Source: Chloroflexota bacterium (GTDB lineage Bacteria; Chloroflexota; Limnocylindria; Limnocylindrales; CSP1-4). From it: a stretch of DNA of 11,252 nt. The notes beneath the pieces are model-generated. The model was not told the DNA's origin. It worked only from the letters and a program-made list of their open reading frames with translations, and did not search any database. Shown here in pieces: positions 5,379-11,252 of the stretch (the first letter of the stretch is position 1; each line of letters begins with the position of its first letter). The stretch spans positions 1 to 11,252 of the forward strand of contig JAJYGO010000005.1 of NCBI GenBank assembly GCA_021785115.1, written 5' to 3'. The translations under genes were made by a program, and so were the position numbers.

Positions 5379-6149
5379 ATGACTCTCGCGCCCTTTGCCT
5401 TCGCCAGTCCACAGATGCCGGCCGCAGCAGCGGCATGCTGCATGACCCACCAGCATGACGCGCGGCAACTGGCCCGCGTCGTCGCAGCCGTGGTGCCCCC
5501 GGGCGTCGCCCTCGACATCGGGTCGGGAGCCGGCGCCGTGGCGATGCGCCTGCTCCACCTTCGACCAGACCTGCGCGTCGTCGGTGTCGAGGTGTCATCC
5601 GGCGCGGCGCTCGAATCGGTCCGACGGGCGACAGCGATGGGCCTCGGTGACCGCTTCCGGGTCCTCCGCGGCGATGCCCTGGCCATCCGGCTGCCGCAGG
5701 CCAGGTCCGTGGTCGTGAACCCGCCCATGCTCCCGACCGAGGCGTGGTGGGAGGCCCCGCGGAAATCCTCTCTGGGCGAAGGTTTCGCGGCCGCGCTCGT
5801 GCGCCGCCTTGGCGCGCAGCCCGGGACGTCCGATATCTGGATCCACCTCTTCGACTTCCACGGGATCGAGCGCTCGTTCGGCTGGGGGACGCCGCTGGCT
5901 CAGGTGGCGACCGAGTTCGGGTTCGAGGTGAGCTTCCCGCACCGCGGCTGGCGCGCCGTCGGCCCGACGAGCCGCATCCGAGACGCCCTGCCCCAGCTTG
6001 TCCGGGTCTTCCCGGATGCCACGGCCCTTGTCGACGGCGCGCCGACTCGGCTGTCGGAGCTGGGGTCAATCGGCGCCAGCCAGCTGCTGATCCCTCACTC
6101 GGTCGTCCGCCTCCACCGGGCACCGATCGCCAACGGAGCCCTCCGATGA
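5379..6149 (+). CDS. Class I SAM-dependent methyltransferase (NPP-motif, MTS-like)
   Basis: A 256-residue Rossmann-fold methyltransferase. Motif I is ALDIGSGAG at 44-52, the acidic SAM-ribose residue is Glu71 in VVGVEVS, an acidic RGDA follows at 98-101, and motif IV is NPPM at 114-117. NPP(Y/F) motifs belong to enzymes that methylate amide or base nitrogen (HemK/PrmC, RlmG and similar), so an N-methyltransferase acting on RNA, protein or a small molecule is likely; Met in place of the aromatic residue is unusual. The N-terminus is odd, with CC at 20-21 followed by THQHD. Start 5379 is chosen because residues before it look non-coding; in-frame ATG at 5331 is possible and neither has a strong ribosome binding site. 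Its stop overlaps the PLP enzyme's ATG (ATGA), so the two are made together. Substrate unknown. Confidence 0.78.
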   Translation: MTLAPFAFASPQMPAAAAACCMTHQHDARQLARVVAAVVPPGVALDIGSGAGAVAMRLLHLRPDLRVVGVEVSSGAALESVRRATAMGLGDRFRVLRGDALAIRLPQARSVVVNPPMLPTEAWWEAPRKSSLGEGFAAALVRRLGAQPGTSDIWIHLFDFHGIERSFGWGTPLAQVATEFGFEVSFPHRGWRAVGPTSRIRDALPQLVRVFPDATALVDGAPTRLSELGSIGASQLLIPHSVVRLHRAPIANGALR

Positions 6150-7201
6150 CCGCCATCGCCAATCCCGCCGCCTCAACGAGTGTCATGAGCTACGCGGAAT
6201 CGCTGCTCGACCTTGTCGGCCATACGCCGCTCGTGCGCCTGTCCCGGGTCACGCGGGGCCTGGGCGCGGCAGAGGCCCAGCCCCTGCTGCTCGCCAAGCT
6301 CGAGATGCTCAACCCCGGCGGATCCGTGAAGGACCGGATCGGGCTGCCCATGATCGAGGCGGCCGAGCGTGCCGGGCTGCTGCGCCCGGGCGGGGTCATC
6401 GTCGAGCCCACCTCGGGCAACACCGGGCACGGCCTCGCGATCGCGGCGGCGCTCAAGGGCTACCGCTGCATCTTCGTGATGGCCGACAAGCAGTCCGAGG
6501 AGAAGCGGTCCCTGCTGCGCGCCTACGGCGCCGAGGTCGTCGTGTGCCCCACCGACGTGCCCCCGGAGTCGCCCGACAGCTACTACAGCGTCGCCCGGCG
6601 GCTCGTGGAGGAGACGCCCGGGGCCTTCAGCCCGGGCCAGTACTGGAACCGAGAGAACCCCGCTGCCCACGAGCGGACCACGGGCCCCGAGATCTGGGAG
6701 CAGACCGCAGGACGGATCACGCACCTGGTCGCCGCCGCCGGAACGGGCGGGACGATCAGCGGCACCGGCCGCTACCTCAAGGCCCGAAATCCGGCGATCG
6801 AGGTGGTCGGCGCCGACCCCGAGGGGTCTGTGCTCTCCGGCGACGCGGCGAGGAGCTACCTCACGGAGGGCGTCGGCGAGGACTTCTTCCCGGGAACCTT
6901 CGACCCTGCGATCGTCGATCGCTGGGTCCGCGTGCCGGACCGCGATGCGTTCCACGCGGCGCGGAGGCTCGCCCGGGAGGAGGGGATCCTGGCCGGCGGG
7001 TCGGCCGGGACCGCAATCGCGGCCGCCCAGCTCCTGGTCCGGGAGCTCACCGAACAGGGTCGTGGTGATGCCGTCGTGGTCGTCATCCTCCCTGACACCG
7101 GGCGGAACTACCTGAGCAAGTTCTACGACGACGACTGGCTCCTCGCGCGCGGACTGCTCGGGGAAGCGGAGGCGTGCGCAGGACCGCGCTTCGTGGCCTG
7201 A
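6146..7201 (+). CDS. PLP-dependent cystathionine beta-synthase/cysteine synthase, catalytic domain only
   Basis: A 351-residue fold-type II PLP enzyme. The Schiff-base lysine is Lys62 in NPGGSVKDR, the substrate loop is TSGNTG (89-94), the PLP phosphate loop is GTGGT (199-203), and the last conserved block is GGSAGT (285-290 region). EGVGEDFFPGTFD and LPDTGRNYLSKFYDDDWL resemble cystathionine beta-synthases of the actinobacterial type more than CysK. Those enzymes usually continue into a tandem CBS-domain pair and reach about 450 residues; here the protein stops about 20 residues past that point, so the SAM/AMP-binding regulatory part is absent. It should condense serine or an activated serine with homocysteine or sulfide. 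An alternative start at 6185 (MSYAES) would remove 13 residues. It is coupled to the upstream methyltransferase, whose by-product S-adenosylhomocysteine yields homocysteine, giving a plausible metabolic link. O-acetylserine-type cysteine synthesis is the main alternative. Confidence 0.88.
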   Translation: MTAIANPAASTSVMSYAESLLDLVGHTPLVRLSRVTRGLGAAEAQPLLLAKLEMLNPGGSVKDRIGLPMIEAAERAGLLRPGGVIVEPTSGNTGHGLAIAAALKGYRCIFVMADKQSEEKRSLLRAYGAEVVVCPTDVPPESPDSYYSVARRLVEETPGAFSPGQYWNRENPAAHERTTGPEIWEQTAGRITHLVAAAGTGGTISGTGRYLKARNPAIEVVGADPEGSVLSGDAARSYLTEGVGEDFFPGTFDPAIVDRWVRVPDRDAFHAARRLAREEGILAGGSAGTAIAAAQLLVRELTEQGRGDAVVVVILPDTGRNYLSKFYDDDWLLARGLLGEAEACAGPRFVA

Positions 7202-7213
7202 GAGGGGATGCGG

Positions 7214-7271
7214 AGAGGCGCCCGTCGAGCGGTGAGTGACGACCGCGGGGCGCGGTGACGGCCGCGCCTCT
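7214..7271. terminator. 8-bp inverted repeat in the gap after the PLP enzyme gene
   Basis: AGAGGCGC (7214-7221) is an exact complement of GCGCCTCT (7264-7271), 42 nt apart, and the enclosed sequence holds a smaller GCGGT/ACCGC pair. It begins 13 bp after the PLP enzyme stop and ends before the next gene's candidate -10, so it could be a structured terminator. The long loop makes this uncertain. Confidence 0.25.
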
Positions 7272-7277
7272 ACCGCG

Positions 7278-7283
7278 TATCCT
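7278..7283 (+). promoter_or_regulatory. Candidate -10 close to the start of the membrane methyltransferase
   Basis: TATCCT ends nine bases before ATG 7293. No Shine-Dalgarno is present, so a leaderless or near-leaderless transcript is suggested. No convincing -35 was seen. Confidence 0.3.
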
Positions 7284-7292
7284 CTGCCGACC

Positions 7293-8465
7293 ATGATCCG
7301 TAGTCGTCCCATCGCGGTTCCGCTGTGGCTGCTCGCCGCAGCCGTGGGCGTGGGTCTCGCCGCCGTCCACGCGATCGCCTATACCGTCGGCTATGGGATC
7401 ACCGGCTACGAGCCGGCGATGGCCGCGTCGGGTCACGAGCCGTGGTGGACCGTGGCGGCCTTGACGGCGGTCGCCGTGTTCGTCTGCGCTGCCGCCGCGG
7501 CGCGGTCGCGTGTCCATTTCGCCCGGACCGCGCCGGTCAGGAGTCGGCGGGCATACGCCGCCCTCCTCCTGCGCATGTGGTTGGGCCTGCTCTTGGCCGC
7601 GATCGCCGGCTTCGTCCTGCTGGAAAACCTCGAGCACATCCTGCTGGCGGGCCACCTAGCGGGGCTCGCGCCGCTCGCCCAGATCGCCCGCCTGGCGGCG
7701 CTCGGGCCGGCGCTCCTCTTGCTGGCCGCGGTCGCATTGCTCGCGCTGGCGGTGGCCGTGGTCGGACGCGTGGAGTATGCCTCCGTTCTTGCTGGCTCCT
7801 ACGCGCGGCTGGTCGCGGACGGCACCTTCGACGCGAGCTTCACGCAGTCACCGTGGGCGGTGACGTTCCTGGGCGAGGTCATCGGTCCCGTCCTCCACGA
7901 TGCCGCCTCGGACGGGAGCGTCCTCGAGGTCGGGTGTGGCACGGGCGTGTGGCTGGAGGAGGTGTCGCGACTCTCCGCCTCGTCGACCGCGCTCGCCATC
8001 GGCGGCTTCGACCTCTCTGCCGACATGGCTGGCGCTGCGGCATCGCGGCTCGAACGCGCTGGCGTCGCCGCCACGGTGTGGCAGGGCGACGTCCTCGACG
8101 ACGGTGCCTACGCGATGCACGGGCGCAGCCTGCACGACCTCGTGTTCGCCTACGACGTTGTGCAGCAGCTCCCTGCGGACGCCCAGGCTGATGCCGTCGA
8201 GGTCATGCTCCACCACGTCCGGCCAGGTGGGCGGCTCGTCGTCTTCGACCATGACCGCCGCTCCCGGTACGGCCGGACCATGGGCGCCAAGAAGTGGCTG
8301 CGGCGGTACCTCGGCCTCCCGCTCGTGCCCCGCTACTACATCCACGCCCGCTATCCGGAGCTCGAGCAGCTCCGCAGGGGGCTCGAGCGGGAGGGGCACG
8401 CCGCGACGATTACCGTCGAGCCCGAGGGCCGGAAGCGGGCGCTCGTGGTTCGCCGGGCGGCCTAA
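7293..8465 (+). CDS. Four-helix membrane domain fused to a class I SAM methyltransferase
   Basis: A 390-residue protein in two parts. Residues 1-160 hold four hydrophobic segments (about 9-32, 52-70, 94-118, 137-160) with polar or histidine-bearing patches GYEPAMAASGHEPWW (38-52) and ENLEHILLAGH (111-121). Residues 185-390 form a methyltransferase: motif I LEVGCGTGVW (211-220), acidic Asp240 at the end of the second strand (GGFD), GDVLDD (265-270) as the adenine-side acid, FAYDVVQQL (285-293) as motif IV, and a post-motif block VRPGGRLVVFD (309-319). The arrangement would keep the catalytic domain on the cytoplasmic face and suggests a lipid, quinone or other membrane-bound substrate. I do not recognise the membrane domain. 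Start 7293 is preferred because an upstream in-frame GTG (7236) adds 19 unlikely residues. It is a single gene, convergent with the YHS gene 26 bp away. Confidence 0.82.
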   Translation: MIRSRPIAVPLWLLAAAVGVGLAAVHAIAYTVGYGITGYEPAMAASGHEPWWTVAALTAVAVFVCAAAAARSRVHFARTAPVRSRRAYAALLLRMWLGLLLAAIAGFVLLENLEHILLAGHLAGLAPLAQIARLAALGPALLLLAAVALLALAVAVVGRVEYASVLAGSYARLVADGTFDASFTQSPWAVTFLGEVIGPVLHDAASDGSVLEVGCGTGVWLEEVSRLSASSTALAIGGFDLSADMAGAAASRLERAGVAATVWQGDVLDDGAYAMHGRSLHDLVFAYDVVQQLPADAQADAVEVMLHHVRPGGRLVVFDHDRRSRYGRTMGAKKWLRRYLGLPLVPRYYIHARYPELEQLRRGLEREGHAATITVEPEGRKRALVVRRAA

Positions 8466-8474
8466 GCGGCGCCG

Positions 8475-8488
8475 CGGCCTGAGGGCCG
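8475..8488. terminator. Small hairpin between convergent genes
   Basis: CGGCC (8475-8479) and GGCCG (8484-8488) pair around TGAG in the 26-bp gap between two convergent stop codons. Position suggests a shared terminator, but the 5-bp stem and lack of T-runs make it weak. Confidence 0.25.
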
Positions 8489-8491
8489 GTA

Positions 8492-8689
8492 CTACATCGT
8501 CGGCGTGAAGCCCACCGCCAGGAACGCCTCGGGGTCGTCGCCGAACTCGAGGTAGCAGCCCTTGCCGCAGAAGACGTATTGGCGGCCCTCGTACTCGCGG
8601 GCCAGGCCCTTCTTCACGGCGTCGGCCGCGTCCACGGTCATGCCGCAGACGGGGTCCTCGTTCGGGGCGACTGTTCGGTGCTCGGCCAT
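8492..8689 (-). CDS. YHS-domain protein
   Basis: A 65-residue cytoplasmic YHS protein. The domain covers nearly all of it: DPVCGMTVD (12-20) and YVFCGKGCYLEFGDDPEAFL (38-57), with Cys15, Cys41 and Cys45 as likely metal ligands. YHS domains occur at the ends of copper and heavy-metal ATPases or as small separate proteins beside them and are thought to bind metal. The start at 8689 is supported by GAGGAG at 8696-8701, six bases upstream. The frame stays open further upstream to about 8920, but that part looks non-coding or remnant. It is the last gene of the minus-strand copper module, 237 bp after the cupredoxin gene, and may shuttle Cu(I) to the ATPase. Confidence 0.87.
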   Translation of the reverse strand: MAEHRTVAPNEDPVCGMTVDAADAVKKGLAREYEGRQYVFCGKGCYLEFGDDPEAFLAVGFTPTM

Positions 8690-8926
8690 TCTGATCTCCT
8701 CAGCTGCGGATTGTGATGACGACGTAGGGGCGGAGAGGCAGAGCCGCTCCTTCAGCACGAGCCGGCTAACCCGACTCCGGTCCAGTCCGGCCTCCTCGGC
8801 CATACGGAGCAGTTCGCTGGGCGAGCAGGATGCGAAGCGCACGTCGTGGATGCGAGCCTCGCTGCGATCGCACCGGCGCCGCGAGCGCAGTCGCGGCCCC
8901 CAATCCTTGCATTGCTGCACTTCGCA
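8690..8926 (-). other. 237-bp gap with an in-frame open extension of the YHS gene
   Basis: On the minus strand the YHS frame stays open to 8920. Its middle encodes SPSELLRMAEEAGLDRSRV, which looks protein-like and resembles the helix near the C-terminus of some methyltransferases or a short helix-turn-helix. The ends are Arg/Ser-rich and unconvincing. The strong Shine-Dalgarno at 8696-8701 argues that translation starts at 8689. I read this as either an intercistronic region or a decayed gene fragment. Confidence 0.35.
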
Positions 8927-9406
8927 TCACTGGATGGTGATCTCCGCCCGCATCCCGGCCGCGAAGTGGCCGGTGACGTGACAGCCGGCGAGCGTCGTGC
9001 CTGCCTTGTCGAAGGTGATCGTGAGCTCTTTGGTCTTGCCGGGCTCGACGCCGATCGCGGTCGGCTCGTCCTTGGACATCGACATGCCGCCGCCCGCCAT
9101 CATCTCCTGGTCGTGGGCGTCCTGGAAGGCCTGGTCGCCGACCACGAACTCGTGGAGCGTCGTGCCCTTGTTGGTCACTACGAAGGTGACGGGCCTGCCG
9201 ACGGGGACGGTCATGGCCGCAGGGTCGATCCGGAGCTGGTCGCTGAGCATGACGTCGATGCGCGACGCTGCCTCTGGCGACGCGACGCCGGAGGGGGTGG
9301 CAGTGGGCGACGCGATCGGGTTTGTCGCTGCCGGAGCGCCGCCCGACGAGCAGGCGGCGGCGAGCACCGCGACAGCGGCGAGCGGGGCGAGGCGCAGGGA
9401 ACGCAT
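8927..9406 (-). CDS. Cupredoxin lipoprotein
   Basis: A 159-residue exported copper protein. The N-terminus is a lipoprotein signal with lipobox LAAAC, so Cys19 would be lipid-modified after cleavage; an Ala/Pro/Ser/Thr linker follows to about 48. The cupredoxin domain (about 50-159) has His85 (LHEF), Cys142 and His147 (GCHVTGH) and Met152 (AAGM), the same ligand set as the cupredoxin at 2625-3206. Between the first His and the Cys lies an insertion with EMMAGGGMSMS (101-111), again Met-rich. The start follows AGGAG (9420-9424) at a longish 13-nt spacing. It lies 36 bp after the Cu ATPase stop in the same direction, so it may accept or buffer exported copper at the outer face. Confidence 0.9.
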   Translation of the reverse strand: MRSLRLAPLAAVAVLAAACSSGGAPAATNPIASPTATPSGVASPEAASRIDVMLSDQLRIDPAAMTVPVGRPVTFVVTNKGTTLHEFVVGDQAFQDAHDQEMMAGGGMSMSKDEPTAIGVEPGKTKELTITFDKAGTTLAGCHVTGHFAAGMRAEITIQ

Positions 9407-9442
9407 GAGCGGGTGTCTTCTCCTATTGGTGCGGCGGGTGGG

Positions 9443-11252
<1,810 letters not shown>

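Noticed and set aside
6173..7312. A 379-codon minus-strand frame over the PLP enzyme gene
   Set aside because: It is a shadow of the enzyme gene, which carries every expected PLP motif in the plus frame.

Overview
The window is GC-rich throughout and densely coded. Neighbouring genes overlap by 4 bp, several starts lack a Shine-Dalgarno but sit just after a TANNNT hexamer (leaderless style), and the gene families are common in Chloroflexota and Actinomycetota. I lean towards an uncultured Chloroflexota (Limnocylindria-like) or an actinobacterium. No rRNA, tRNA or single-copy marker is present, so this is inference. I see no CRISPR array, insertion sequence, integrase or tRNA.

Layout: (1) 1-626, the 3' end of an AAA+ ATPase cut by the left edge, followed by about 490 bp without a gene. 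(2) 1118-1879, a DoxX/DoxD-type membrane protein, then a structured 464-bp intergenic region. (3) 2344-5042, a tight plus-strand copper-type cluster: SHOCT membrane protein, Met-rich membrane-anchored cupredoxin, OmpR-family response regulator and histidine kinase. (4) 5043-5378, a regulatory region holding a CTTGA direct repeat, a probable leaderless small ORF with three Cys codons, and two mutually exclusive RNA pairings. (5) 5379-7201, a methyltransferase translationally coupled to a cystathionine beta-synthase/cysteine synthase-type PLP enzyme without CBS domains. (6) 7293-8465, a membrane protein carrying a C-terminal methyltransferase. (7) 11252-8492 on the minus strand, a P1B-type Cu(I) ATPase (cut by the right edge), a cupredoxin lipoprotein and a YHS-domain protein.

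How it may work together: the window looks like a copper handling island made of two convergent modules. The minus-strand module would export Cu(I) (ATPase), hold it outside the membrane (cupredoxin) and handle it in the cytoplasm (YHS protein). The plus-strand module pairs another cupredoxin with a two-component system whose extracytoplasmic sensor loop carries the same GGMMGG-type methionine motif as that cupredoxin, which suggests that the kinase senses copper. An 11-bp-spaced CTTGA repeat occurs both upstream of the SHOCT-cupredoxin operon and upstream of the methyltransferase-PLP enzyme operon. It could be the response regulator's operator and would tie sulfur amino acid metabolism to the same signal. 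The two ideas most worth testing are that shared operator and the Cys-codon small ORF with attenuator-like structure in front of the cysteine/cystathionine synthesis gene.
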